Source of the DNA: Hymenobacter sp. YIM 151500-1
GTDB taxonomy: Bacteria > Bacteroidota > Bacteroidia > Cytophagales > Hymenobacteraceae
Reading direction: 5' to 3'
Assembly (NCBI RefSeq): GCF_025979885.1
Contig: NZ_CP110139.1
Span: 3,802,001 to 3,866,000 of the forward strand
Length of the DNA stretch: 64,000 nt
Shown here piece after piece: positions 17,460-24,589 of the stretch. A model generated the notes under the pieces. It did no database searches. It was not told the origin of the DNA and saw only the letters and a program-made list of their open reading frames with translations. Position 1 is the first letter of the stretch. Each line of letters begins with the position of its first letter. The position numbers were made by a program, and so were the translations under genes.

Positions 17460-17591
17460 CTACGGATGTCCGAGCCAGTGGCTGACCACGGCCCGGATTG
17501 CTCCCCCTAAGGCTGCTTTACACAGCTCCAGGGAAATGTGAAACCAACTGGTCTGGCCAGCACGTTTCACCTTCGTACGCACCTTACTCAT
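17460..17591 (-). CDS. Possible 43-residue small protein
   Basis: ATG at 17591; the translation begins MSKVRTKVKRAGQTSWFHIS. It has a basic N-terminus and a hydrophobic Cys/Trp-containing second half. Its ATG overlaps the end of the upstream small frame (…TACTGCAATGAGTAA), an arrangement typical of coupled genes. I do not recognise the family. Chance is a real alternative, since open frames are common at this GC content, although this stretch is less GC-rich than most of the window. Confidence 0.25.
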   Translation of the reverse strand: MSKVRTKVKRAGQTSWFHISLELCKAALGGAIRAVVSHWLGHP

Positions 17592-17805
17592 TGCAGTAGA
17601 AGTTGAGGTGTTTCCGCACCCAATCTTCTGACCCCTCGGTTGTCTCACCAGCCGGGGGGTCGCCGTTTATAGGCAACCGTGTTGGCGGGGTGTTTACCGT
17701 ACGTTGCGGCGAAGATAGGCGGCGAGAGAGGAGTTTGGGCGTAGAAACAAGCCGAGGAGCCGCAGCTGGGTAGGCGTTTTTTGTCCGATATTTGGGTGGA
17801 GGCAA
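17584..17805 (-). CDS. Possible 73-residue small protein
   Basis: Basic, Pro-rich N-terminal half and an acidic/aromatic end (EGSEDWVRKHLNFYCNE). The stop overlaps the start of the 43-residue frame. No known domain. Reported only because the two overlap like a gene pair; it may be spurious. Confidence 0.2.
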   Translation of the reverse strand: MPPPKYRTKNAYPAAAPRLVSTPKLLSRRLSSPQRTVNTPPTRLPINGDPPAGETTEGSEDWVRKHLNFYCNE

Positions 17806-17818
17806 CCATCAGTCACAC

Positions 17819-18418
17819 ATGCAGCCATTACTTATTATTGTAGCCGTAGTGGCTGGCATTGTTGTTCTATCCTTCCCGTACTATTTGCACCTAGCTTCGC
17901 AACAGCCGCCAGCACCTGTAGCGAAGTTCTCCGCCAGCGCGTGGAATATTAGCCTGACGACTATTATGTCAACTGGGTTATCTGTAGGCAGCGGTGGAAT
18001 GATGATAATCATTGCCCTGAAGCCGCCTGTTCGGTCCGATAACGTTGTAATGTGTGGGCTGTTAGCAATACTAATATGGCTGCCCTTACTGCTAACCTGG
18101 CGTCTGCACAGCAGCTACTGGCGTCATAGCCGGGCCACGGTGCTGCTGGCGCGGCCACTGGAAAAGAAGCTGGAATACTATGACGGAGCCGATTGGCTAA
18201 CGGTGGATTTTGCCGATGTGGCCTGTATTATTCGTCACGTCAGTAAGTATCCAGGGCGAGGTCTATGGAGCGACTACTCGTATCAAGTGTGGCAATTGCG
18301 CAATGGGCAGCAAATATTGCTAACCAGCTTACACTGCTTCCCACTGGCGCCGGGAGAGTTGTTACCCAATACACCCCAGCAAGTAGAAGTGCACCGTATA
18401 TGTTGGCTGCCGGAGTAG
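17819..18418 (+). CDS. Hypothetical membrane protein
   Basis: 199 residues from ATG 17819 (MQPLLIIVAVVAGIVVLSF); a GTG 27 bases upstream is less likely. Three hydrophobic segments in the first ~100 residues (N-terminal helix; a Met/Ile-rich helix after SVGSGGMMIIIA; VVMCGLLAILIWLPLLLTW), followed by a soluble beta-rich domain (ATVLLARPLEKKLEYYDGADW...). Resembles bacterial PH-domain-like membrane proteins only in layout; no family is claimed. Base composition is lower in GC than the neighbours, consistent with acquisition or relaxed selection. It precedes kbl by 120 bases. Confidence 0.75.
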   Translation: MQPLLIIVAVVAGIVVLSFPYYLHLASQQPPAPVAKFSASAWNISLTTIMSTGLSVGSGGMMIIIALKPPVRSDNVVMCGLLAILIWLPLLLTWRLHSSYWRHSRATVLLARPLEKKLEYYDGADWLTVDFADVACIIRHVSKYPGRGLWSDYSYQVWQLRNGQQILLTSLHCFPLAPGELLPNTPQQVEVHRICWLPE

Positions 18419-18487
18419 TTGGCCAGAAATTACGGGTTGTCAGCGTCAGTTGCGCCCCTAACGGTCGGTGGCCCTAACCAGCTCTGC

Positions 18488-18495
18488 TATCTTTG
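18488..18495 (+). promoter_or_regulatory. -7 box TATCTTTG for kbl
   Basis: Perfect TAnnTTTG match 43 bases before the kbl ATG. No -33 TTG at the normal distance. T/C-rich repeats (CACCATTTCACTATCTCACC) fill the leader. Confidence 0.5.
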
Positions 18496-18538
18496 CCCAC
18501 CTCCCACTCACCATTTCACTATCTCACCACCTCACCGC

Positions 18539-19786
18539 ATGTACGCCACCCTCCAGCCCGATCTTCAGCAGCAGCTTCAGGAAATCGAAGCCGCAGGTCT
18601 TTATAAGAAAGAACGCATCATCACCTCGCCCCAGGGCGCCGAAATTGAAACCCGGGAGGCGGGCGAGGTGCTGAACTTCTGCGCCAACAACTACCTGGGA
18701 TTATCGTCGCACCCGGAGGTGGTGAAGGCGGCCAAGGAAGCCATTGACACCCACGGCTACGGCATGTCGTCGGTGCGCTTTATCTGCGGCACCCAGGACA
18801 TTCATAAGGAGCTGGAGCGCAAGCTGGCCGAGTTTCTGGGCACCGAAGACACCATCCTCTACGCCGCCGCCTTCGACGCCAACGGCGGGGTGTTTGAGCC
18901 CCTGTTCAACGAGCAGGACGCTATCATCTCCGATGCCCTCAACCACGCCTCCATCATCGACGGGGTGCGCCTGTGCAAGGCTCAGCGCTACCGCTACACC
19001 CACAACGACATGCAGGACCTGGAAAAGCAGCTCCAGGACGCCCAGGCTAAGGGCACCCGCCACCGCATCATCGTCACGGACGGCTCGTTCAGCATGGACG
19101 GCACCATTGCCCAGCTCGATAAAATCTGCGACCTGGCCGACAAGTACCAGGCCCTGGTGATGATTGACGAGTGCCACTCAATGGGCTTCCTGGGCAAAAC
19201 GGGCCGCGGCACCCACGAGTACCGCGACGTCATGGGTCGCGTCGACATTATTACCGGTACCCTGGGCAAGGCCCTGGGCGGGGCTATGGGCGGCTTCACG
19301 AGTGGGCGCAAGGAAATCATCGACATGCTGCGCCAGCGCAGCCGGCCTTACCTGTTTTCCAACACCCTGGCCCCGGCCATTGTGGGCGCCTCGCTGCGGG
19401 TGCTGGAACTGCTCACCGAAACCACCGAGCTGCGCGACCGGCTGGAAGAAAACACGAAATACTTCCGCCAGCGCATGACTGAGGCCGGTTTCGACATCAG
19501 GCCCGGCGAGCATCCTATTGTGCCGGTTATGCTTTATGATGCCAAGCTGGCTCAGGAATTCGCGGCCAAAATGCTCGACAAAGGTATTTACGTGGTGGGC
19601 TTCTACTACCCCGTGGTGCCCAAAGGCCAGGCCCGCATCCGGGTGCAGCTGTCGGCGGCCCACACCCGCGAGCATCTGGACAAGGCCATCAACGCCTTCA
19701 TCGAAGTGGGCCGGGAGCTGGGTACGCTCAAGGACCGGTCGGCCGCTCAACCCGAAGCTGGCCAGGTAGTAACCAATACGCCGTAA
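18539..19786 (+). CDS. kbl: Glycine C-acetyltransferase (2-amino-3-ketobutyrate CoA ligase)
   Basis: 415 residues from ATG 18539. PLP enzyme of the alpha-oxoamine synthase family that interconverts 2-amino-3-ketobutyrate + CoA with glycine + acetyl-CoA, the second step of threonine breakdown. Long identity to E. coli Kbl is recognisable: [23 protein letters not shown] block ([17 protein letters not shown]), [51 protein letters not shown], and the PLP-lysine motif [24 protein letters not shown] and [18 protein letters not shown] are also typical and separate it from serine palmitoyltransferase. No threonine dehydrogenase gene is adjacent. Confidence 0.94.
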   Translation: MYATLQPDLQQQLQEIEAAGLYKKERIITSPQGAEIETREAGEVLNFCANNYLGLSSHPEVVKAAKEAIDTHGYGMSSVRFICGTQDIHKELERKLAEFLGTEDTILYAAAFDANGGVFEPLFNEQDAIISDALNHASIIDGVRLCKAQRYRYTHNDMQDLEKQLQDAQAKGTRHRIIVTDGSFSMDGTIAQLDKICDLADKYQALVMIDECHSMGFLGKTGRGTHEYRDVMGRVDIITGTLGKALGGAMGGFTSGRKEIIDMLRQRSRPYLFSNTLAPAIVGASLRVLELLTETTELRDRLEENTKYFRQRMTEAGFDIRPGEHPIVPVMLYDAKLAQEFAAKMLDKGIYVVGFYYPVVPKGQARIRVQLSAAHTREHLDKAINAFIEVGRELGTLKDRSAAQPEAGQVVTNTP

Positions 19787-19861
19787 GCTTTTCAGCCGAG
19801 TCAGCCTGCCTTTTGCGCGGGGTTCTGCAAGGCCGAAGAACAGACACACCGCCCCGGCCAC

Positions 19862-19966
19862 CTGAGTGTAACGCGAAGTTTCACTTCGCGAGGCGTCTGT
19901 GTCGTTCGGTTTCCGGCAAGGCGTCCTTCTGGAGCGTCGCGAAGTAAAACTTCGCGTTACATTCAG
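19862..19966. repeat. Inverted repeat TGTAACGCGAAGT...ACTTCGCGTTACA
   Basis: The arms are CTGAGTGTAACGCGAAG with ACTTCGCGA (19862-19891) and the mirrored TCGCGAAGT...CTTCGCGTTACATTCAG (19937-19966). Each arm is itself a small hairpin (CGCGAAGT/ACTTCGCG), so the whole is another palindrome made of palindromes. It sits in a convergent gap beside a true terminator. Confidence 0.8.
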
Positions 19967-19978
19967 ATAATCAGCTGT

Positions 19979-20024
19979 AAAAACGCCAAAGCCATTGCTT
20001 TCGAGCAGTAGCTTTGGCGTTTTT
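19979..20024. terminator. Bidirectional Rho-independent terminator
   Basis: AAAAACGCCAAAGC (from 19979) pairs with GCTTTGGCGTTTTT (to 20024), with A-run and T-run on opposite sides, so it can work for kbl (+) and for the converging gene at 20084 (-). Confidence 0.85.
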
Positions 20025-20083
20025 AAGCGCCTTCTTCCAGAGGGCTTTGGGCGGGAAGCAAACTAGGCTACGAAGGTGAAGCC

Positions 20084-20443
20084 TTACGCCCCGCGGAAGC
20101 CGCTGGCTTGCCGGATGCTGCGCTCCTGGCCGGTGGCGGGGTCGGCGTAGGTATGGTCGCTGACTTCAACGGACAGCTTTTTGCCGATGAGCTGCTTGGT
20201 GTCAAGGTCCTGCTCGCCCTCGGGCTTGATGCCCACGGCCGAGTACAACGACAAAATGATGGGCTTGCCGGCCGGGGAGTTGTAGAAGCGCTGAGTCACG
20301 AAACCGTCTTCGTTTTCCATGCGGGCGGCGAAGAACGGCACGTTCTGGTGCTCACTCACGCCCTCTTCGATGTCGGTTATTTCGACCATGTGGCGGCCGT
20401 CGGGCAGGAAGCCTTTGTCGTCTTTCTCAACTTGAATTTTCAT
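20084..20443 (-). CDS. Hypothetical protein, possibly DUF669/phage-accessory-like
   Basis: 119 residues from ATG 20443 (MKIQVEKDDKGFLPDGRHMV); in-frame codons upstream are not supported. Beta-strand pattern: MVEITDIEEGVSEHQNVPFF, a Tyr-containing middle (QRFYNSPAGKPIILSLYSAVGI), LIGKKLSVEVSDHTYADPATGQE. The order (annotated 'context' strand, alternating Y/F, GKKL.VEV, TY.DP.TG) resembles phage DUF669-type proteins linked to recombination, but the match is by eye and weak. Cytoplasmic, no signal. No phage genes surround it, although a tRNA-like 3' end lies 70 bases upstream. Confidence 0.65.
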   Translation of the reverse strand: MKIQVEKDDKGFLPDGRHMVEITDIEEGVSEHQNVPFFAARMENEDGFVTQRFYNSPAGKPIILSLYSAVGIKPEGEQDLDTKQLIGKKLSVEVSDHTYADPATGQERSIRQASGFRGA

Positions 20444-20514
20444 AGCAAAAGCAGGAAAAGTGGATTCCTGCCTAACGGCCAAGCCTCGGCGAAGGTTAAG
20501 CTTCTGCCACAATA

Positions 20515-20578
20515 TGATGGCCAAGCGGCGCAGATAAGATGTTGAGGGTGCGGGGCTTCAATCCCGCGCCATCCACCA
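20515..20578 (+). other. tRNA-like relic (T-arm and acceptor end)
   Basis: The 3' part reads like a tRNA: stem GCGGG (20550-20554), loop GCTTCAAT (8 bases, one too many), stem CCCGC (20563-20567), acceptor strand GCCATCC (20568-20574), discriminator A and CCA (20576-20578). TGATGGC at 20515-20521 could pair with six of the seven acceptor bases. Only 28 bases lie between, too few for D and anticodon arms, so it cannot be a working tRNA. A decayed tRNA or an old attachment-site half is possible, as is chance. Confidence 0.3.
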
Positions 20579-20647
20579 CACATCCGCACTGCTGACCGGC
20601 CGGCCAGCTGCCGTCGGCGGACCGAAACCACCGCGCCCCGTTACGGG

Positions 20648-21493
20648 CTACGCCGCCACCTCGGTAGCCGCTGGCGAGGCCCCGGTGGCGGTGGCCGGGC
20701 GGGGCGGGGCGTCGAACAGGAACTCGTTGAGGCGGGCGCGCAGGTCGGTGACGGCCAGGTTGCGGAATACCTCGCCGCCGCGTACGAGCGAAATCTGGCC
20801 GGTTTCTTCGCTCACTACCAGCACCACGGCGTCGGTTACTTCGGTGAGGCCGATGGCGGCGCGGTGGCGCAGGCCCAGGGAAGCGGGCACGTCGGGGTTC
20901 TCGCTCACGGGCAGGATGCAGCGGGCGGCCCGGATGCGGCCGTTGGCAATGAGTACGGCGCCGTCGTGCAGGGGGCTGGTTTTGTTGAAGATGCTCAGCA
21001 GCAGACGCTTGCTCACGGTAGCGTCAATCAGGTCGCCGGAGTCGGTAAAAAACTTCAGATCAGAAGTCAGGGTAAAGGCAATCAGGGCCCCGGTTTGCTT
21101 GGCCGCCAGGCTTTTAGCGGCTTCCACGAAGGGCGTCAGGTTCATGCGCTCCGGCGCGGCCTCGCGCCGCCACGGAAACACCCGCATCCGCTCAAAGGCC
21201 GTGACTTTGCCGATGCTAAGCAAAAACCGCCGGATTTCCTGCTGAAACAAGATAATGCCCGCCAGCACGCCCACGCTCATAAACTGTCCCAGAATGCTGG
21301 TGAGCAGCTCCATGCCGGCCGCCTTCACCACCAGGTAAAACAGGTAGATGGACATGAAGCCGAGAAAGATTTTCAGGGCCACGCTGCCGGTGAGCAGCTT
21401 GTAGAGCTGGTAAAACAAGGCCGTGACCAGTAGCACGTCCACGACGTCTATCCAGCCAATGCGCAGGAAGCCGATGGTGAAGGGGCCAAGCAT
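20648..21493 (-). CDS. cdaA: Diadenylate cyclase CdaA
   Basis: 281 residues. Makes the second messenger c-di-AMP from two ATP; membrane anchored. Three N-terminal transmembrane helices (to ~residue 85) are followed by a DAC domain with the hallmark LHDGAVLI (DGA) and LRHRAAIGLTE (RHR) motifs. The C-terminal tail is Ala/Pro-rich (FDAPPRPATATGASPAATEVAA). The ATG overlaps the folP stop as TGATG, so the two are translated together. c-di-AMP usually controls potassium, osmolyte or wall homeostasis; pairing of its synthase with folP is a known Bacteroidota arrangement, whereas Firmicutes pair it with cdaR and glmM. Confidence 0.94.
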   Translation of the reverse strand: MLGPFTIGFLRIGWIDVVDVLLVTALFYQLYKLLTGSVALKIFLGFMSIYLFYLVVKAAGMELLTSILGQFMSVGVLAGIILFQQEIRRFLLSIGKVTAFERMRVFPWRREAAPERMNLTPFVEAAKSLAAKQTGALIAFTLTSDLKFFTDSGDLIDATVSKRLLLSIFNKTSPLHDGAVLIANGRIRAARCILPVSENPDVPASLGLRHRAAIGLTEVTDAVVLVVSEETGQISLVRGGEVFRNLAVTDLRARLNEFLFDAPPRPATATGASPAATEVAA

Positions 21494-22371
21494 CAGGAAG
21501 CAACAAGAGCGGGGAAGGTAGTAGCCACGAGCCGGATGGTTTGCACGGCTTCGGCAACGTCGTGTACGCGCAGCAGGCGGGCCCCGTTGAGCACGGCCAG
21601 GGCCTGCACGCTGATGGTACCGGGCAGGGCAGCCTCGGGCGAGAGGCCCAGGGGCTTATACACCATGCTTTTGCGCGAGAGGCCCACCAGCACGGGCAGC
21701 CCCAGCACCCCGAACTCGGGCAGGCGCCGCAGCAGCTCGTGGCCCTGGGCGGGCGTTTTGGCGAAGCCGAAGCCGGGGTCCAGCACCACGTCCGTCACGC
21801 CGTGGCGGCGCAGCTCCTGGAGCTTCTGCACAAAGTAGCGGGTCAGCTCCAGCACCAGGTCGCCGTCGTAGTGGGTGTGCTGGGTCATGGTGTGGGGCGT
21901 GCCGCGCAGGTGCATCAGGATGTAGGGCACCTGCAAGCGGCCGGCCGTGGGCAGCAGGTCCTCATCGAGCTGTCCGCCACTGATGTCGTTGAGGATGTCG
22001 GCGCCGGCGGCTATGGCCTCGGCGGCCACGCTGGCCCGGAAGGTGTCCACGGACAGAAAGGCCTGCGGAAACGCCTGGCGCAGGGCCGCTACGGCCGGCA
22101 GCAGGCGGCGCTTTTCTTCATCCACGGAAATGTGCTCGGCGCCGGGGCGGGAGGAGTAGCCACCCAGGTCGAGCACGGCGGCCCCGGCCGTGAGCATGGC
22201 TTCGGCCCGGCGCAACAGGTCGTCGGGGGAGCCCACGCGGCTGCCCTGGTAGAAGGAATCGGGGGTCAGATTGAGGATGCCCATGACCTGCGGACGGCGC
22301 AAATCCAGCACCCGCCCGCGCGGGCAGCGCAGGGTTTGCCTCGGCGAAAAGCACGTATCTTGCAGGGCCAT
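21493..22371 (-). CDS. folP: Dihydropteroate synthase
   Basis: 292 residues. Condenses pABA with dihydropterin pyrophosphate in folate synthesis; the target of sulfonamides. Signatures: QVMGILNLTPDSFYQGSRV near residue 28, VLDLGGYSSRPGAEHIS, LSVDTFRA, DILNDISGG, YILMHLRGTPHTM, DVVLDPGFGFAKT and GLSRKSM. The order and spacing match full-length FolP. First gene of a folP-cdaA operon (one-base overlap). Its upstream region (22372-22640) is shared with the divergent DUF1599 gene and carries an inverted pair of heptad arrays. Confidence 0.95.
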   Translation of the reverse strand: MALQDTCFSPRQTLRCPRGRVLDLRRPQVMGILNLTPDSFYQGSRVGSPDDLLRRAEAMLTAGAAVLDLGGYSSRPGAEHISVDEEKRRLLPAVAALRQAFPQAFLSVDTFRASVAAEAIAAGADILNDISGGQLDEDLLPTAGRLQVPYILMHLRGTPHTMTQHTHYDGDLVLELTRYFVQKLQELRRHGVTDVVLDPGFGFAKTPAQGHELLRRLPEFGVLGLPVLVGLSRKSMVYKPLGLSPEAALPGTISVQALAVLNGARLLRVHDVAEAVQTIRLVATTFPALVAS

Positions 22372-22381
22372 GAGTCTGATA

Positions 22382-22412
22382 GGGGCTTAGGGACTTGGGG
22401 GCTTAGGTTCTT
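22382..22412. repeat. G-rich heptad array upstream of folP
   Basis: Three G-tracts (4, 3 and 5 bases) plus a GG, with CTTA/ACTT linkers, 11 bases from the folP start codon. On the folP coding strand it is C-rich, like the arrays before other start codons. Inverted partner of 22583-22617. Confidence 0.75.
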
Positions 22413-22582
22413 AGTTCTGTTTTTTGAACAGGCACCTGGTAGCAGGGACTTCTCTCGGGTGGAGAACGACTGAAGGTAAAGCGGCCGTGTCTATAACTTG
22501 TGGGGCCCTTGGTGGGGCTAGGCGTCTTCCGGTTTGCCAACTCATCATGACGAAAGCAGCAGTGAAGATATAGCTGAACGGC

Positions 22583-22617
22583 ATCTAAGCCCCTAAGCCC
22601 CCAAGTCCCTAAGCCCC
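22583..22617. repeat. C-rich heptad array upstream of DUF1599 gene
   Basis: Four C-tracts (4, 5, 3 and 4) with TAAG/AAGT linkers, 24 bases before the TTG start at 22641. The 170 bases between the two arrays must contain both divergent promoters, though no clean -7 box was found. Confidence 0.75.
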
Positions 22618-22640
22618 GTCAACAAAATAGCCTCAAAAAC

Positions 22641-23240
22641 TTGGAGAATCAAACCCAGCACGAATACGACCAGGTAATTGCCCGCTGCCGGGAACTGTTT
22701 CTGGCCAAAACCCACGATTACGGCACGGCCTGGCGCATTCTGCGGCTACCCTCGGTAACGGACCAGATTTACATCAAGGCCCAGCGTATCCGCAGTATTC
22801 AGGAAAAAGGCACCCAACTGGTAGCCGACGGGGTAGAGGAGGAGTTTGTGGCCATCGTCAACTACTGCGTCATTGCCCTCATGCAGCTCGCCCTGCCCCC
22901 CGATGCACCCCTGGACCTGGACCCCGCCGCTGTGGCCCAGGCCTACGACGCGCAGATCGAAGAGAACCGCCGCCTGCTCTTTGCCAAAAACCACGACTAC
23001 GGCGAGGCCTGGCGGCAGATGCGCATTGAAAGCATTACCGACATCATCCTGATGAAGCTGCACCGCACCAAGCAGATTGAGGACCTGGGCGGCCGTACCC
23101 GCGTATCGGAAGGCGTAGAGGCCAACTACCGCGACATGCTGAACTATGCCGTATTTGTGTTGATTAAGATGAGCCCCACCCCAACCCCGCTGCCTCACCC
23201 CCTAGCCCCCTCTCCTTCAGAGAGGGGGAACAAGCTCTAG
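22641..23240 (+). CDS. DUF1599 protein, duplicated domain, repeat-derived tail
   Basis: 199 residues from a TTG start; no in-frame ATG exists upstream and the sequence ENQTQHEYDQVIARC aligns from there. Two copies of the same ~85-residue domain: YDQVIARCRELFLAKTHDYG...RILRL...QRIRSIQEKG and YDAQIEENRRLLFAKNHDYG...QMRI...HRTKQIEDLGG. The KxHDYG.AWR core is typical of the 'nucleotide modification associated domain 1' family. The biochemical role is unknown. In Bacteroidota it is commonly found close to BT_3928-family and folP/cdaA genes, as here. The last ~20 residues (PTPTPLPHPLAPSPSERGN) are encoded by an intergenic repeat. Confidence 0.88.
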   Translation: MENQTQHEYDQVIARCRELFLAKTHDYGTAWRILRLPSVTDQIYIKAQRIRSIQEKGTQLVADGVEEEFVAIVNYCVIALMQLALPPDAPLDLDPAAVAQAYDAQIEENRRLLFAKNHDYGEAWRQMRIESITDIILMKLHRTKQIEDLGGRTRVSEGVEANYRDMLNYAVFVLIKMSPTPTPLPHPLAPSPSERGNKL

Positions 23241-23318
23241 AATTACTGACTGATTCTAGCTCCAATAAGCTAAAAACTAGTTCCCCCTCTCTGAAGGAGA
23301 GGGGGCTAGGGGGTGAGG
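23193..23318. repeat. Palindromic repeat, CTAG-containing variant
   Basis: Left arm CCTCACCCCCTAGCCCCCTC with hairpin TCTCCTTCAGAGAGG, right arm its reverse complement ending GGGGGTGAGG. The centre is AT-rich with CTAGAATTACTGACTGATTCTAG. It starts inside the DUF1599 gene and ends ~57 bases before the next ATG. Same outer plan as copies A-C, but with CTAG where those have CCGG. Confidence 0.85.
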
Positions 23319-23344
23319 CACCCACTGCCCCTCTTTCCCGTATT

Positions 23345-23373
23345 GACCCCACTACCAAGACCCCAAGTCCCTA
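23345..23373. repeat. Short C-rich heptad array
   Basis: Three C-tracts with CAAG/CAAGT linkers directly before the ATG at 23376. A partial member of the heptad family. Confidence 0.55.
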
Positions 23374-23375
23374 TT

Positions 23376-24482
23376 ATGAGACTATTCACCCGTATTTGCT
23401 GGTTGCTGCTGGGCGCCGTGTTTATTTTCTCGGGCCTGGTGAAGCTGAACGACCCGGTGGGCACCGCCCTCAAGCTGGAGGAGTACTTTGAGGTGTTCAG
23501 TACCGATTTTGGGTCGTTTTTCCGGGTGTTTCTGCCCCACACCCGCACGCTTAGCATCATCCTCAGCTCCCTGGAGGTTATTCTGGGCGTGGCCCTGCTC
23601 CTGCGCTGGATGTTGCGCCAGACGCTGTGGGTGCTGCTGGCCCTGCTGGTGTTTTTCGGCTTTCTGACGTTCTACTCGGCCGCTTTCAACAAGGTGACGG
23701 ACTGCGGCTGCTTCGGCGACTTTATCAAGCTCACGCCCTGGCAGTCGTTCAGCAAGGACCTGGTGCTGCTGGCCTTGTGGGCGGTGGTGTTCCTGAATCA
23801 GCGCTACCTGCGCCGGACCTTTGCCCGCGGCACTATGGGCGTGATGCTCATTACGCTGGCTTCGGCCGTGGCCATTGGCATCGGGGTGCGGGCGTTAGGG
23901 CACTTGCCCTACTTCGATTTTCTGCCTTACAAAGTCGGCAACGACATCGGCAAGCTGATGCAGCCCCAGGAGCAGGCCCGCTACGAGTACGTGCTGGAGC
24001 GTAACGGCCAGACCCAGACCTTCACCACCTATCCCACCGATACCACCTGGAAGTACAAGAGCATGCAGCTGCTCAACCCCGAAGCGGCCCGCCCCGTCAT
24101 CACCGACTTTGCCATCTTCGACACCGAGGGCCAGAACCACACCCAGGAAGTGCTGAGCGGCAACAAGCTGCTGCTCATCGTGCAGAGCACCGACAAAGCC
24201 GACCGGGACCGGTTTACGCAGATCAACCAGCTGCTGCAAGCCGCCGCAAAGTCGCGCAAGCAGATTACGCCCCTCATCATCACCAGCAGCAGCCCCCAGG
24301 AGTTCGACGCCTTCCGCCACGACGTGAACCTGCCCGGCACCTTCTACTTCGCCGACGCTACCGTGCTCAAGTCCATGATTCGCTCCAATCCCGGCTTCAT
24401 CCTGCTGCAAAACGGCGTGGTACGCGGCAAATACCACTACCACGACATTCCCGACGCCGGGGACCTGGAAAAGCTGCTGTAA
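23376..24482 (+). CDS. BT_3928-family membrane protein (DoxX/MauE-like)
   Basis: 368 residues from ATG 23376 (MRLFTRICWLLLGAVFIFSG). The N-terminal ~160 residues form four or more transmembrane helices of the DoxX/MauE type with GLVKLNDPVGTALKLEEYF and the Cys pair DCGCFGDFIKLTPW, which suggests quinone/thiol redox chemistry. The C-terminal ~150 residues (LLLIVQSTDKADRDRFTQIN...) look like a thioredoxin-fold domain lacking CXXC, facing the periplasm. The neighbouring DUF1599 gene is its usual partner in Bacteroidota; the shared function is not known. Followed by a G-rich heptad array. Confidence 0.87.
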   Translation: MRLFTRICWLLLGAVFIFSGLVKLNDPVGTALKLEEYFEVFSTDFGSFFRVFLPHTRTLSIILSSLEVILGVALLLRWMLRQTLWVLLALLVFFGFLTFYSAAFNKVTDCGCFGDFIKLTPWQSFSKDLVLLALWAVVFLNQRYLRRTFARGTMGVMLITLASAVAIGIGVRALGHLPYFDFLPYKVGNDIGKLMQPQEQARYEYVLERNGQTQTFTTYPTDTTWKYKSMQLLNPEAARPVITDFAIFDTEGQNHTQEVLSGNKLLLIVQSTDKADRDRFTQINQLLQAAAKSRKQITPLIITSSSPQEFDAFRHDVNLPGTFYFADATVLKSMIRSNPGFILLQNGVVRGKYHYHDIPDAGDLEKLL

Positions 24483-24484
24483 TC

Positions 24485-24515
24485 GGGGACTTGGGGTCTT
24501 AGGGTCTTAGTTGAT
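24485..24515. repeat. G-rich heptad array after BT_3928-family gene
   Basis: G-tracts at 24485-24488, 24493-24496 and 24502-24504 start two bases after the TAA stop. It forms the left arm of an inverted pair with 24544-24586. Confidence 0.75.
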
Positions 24516-24543
24516 GTTCTGTTACGCTGTTGTCAACACTACT

Positions 24544-24586
24544 CAAGCCCCCAAGCCCCTAAGTCCCTAAGCCCTCAAGACCCTAA
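24544..24586. repeat. C-rich heptad array before permease gene
   Basis: Five C-tracts end just before the ATG at 24590. With 24485-24515 it could fold into a long G/C hairpin across the ~100-base gap; each strand also carries G-quadruplex/i-motif potential. Confidence 0.8.
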
Positions 24587-24589
24587 TCT

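Larger units (their letters stand above)
17307..17818. other. Gene-poor 0.5-kb stretch with small hairpin
   Basis: No large gene. A hairpin GGCGGCCAG...CTGACCGCCGCC lies near 17425-17456, just after a near-match -7 box TATACTTG (~17381). Two small overlapping reverse-strand frames (next entries) are the only coding candidates. A short non-coding RNA is possible but unsupported. Confidence 0.4.

Noticed and set aside
18539..19786. Serine palmitoyltransferase for sphingolipid synthesis
   Set aside because: The extended match to E. coli Kbl ([33 protein letters not shown]) is decisive for glycine C-acetyltransferase.
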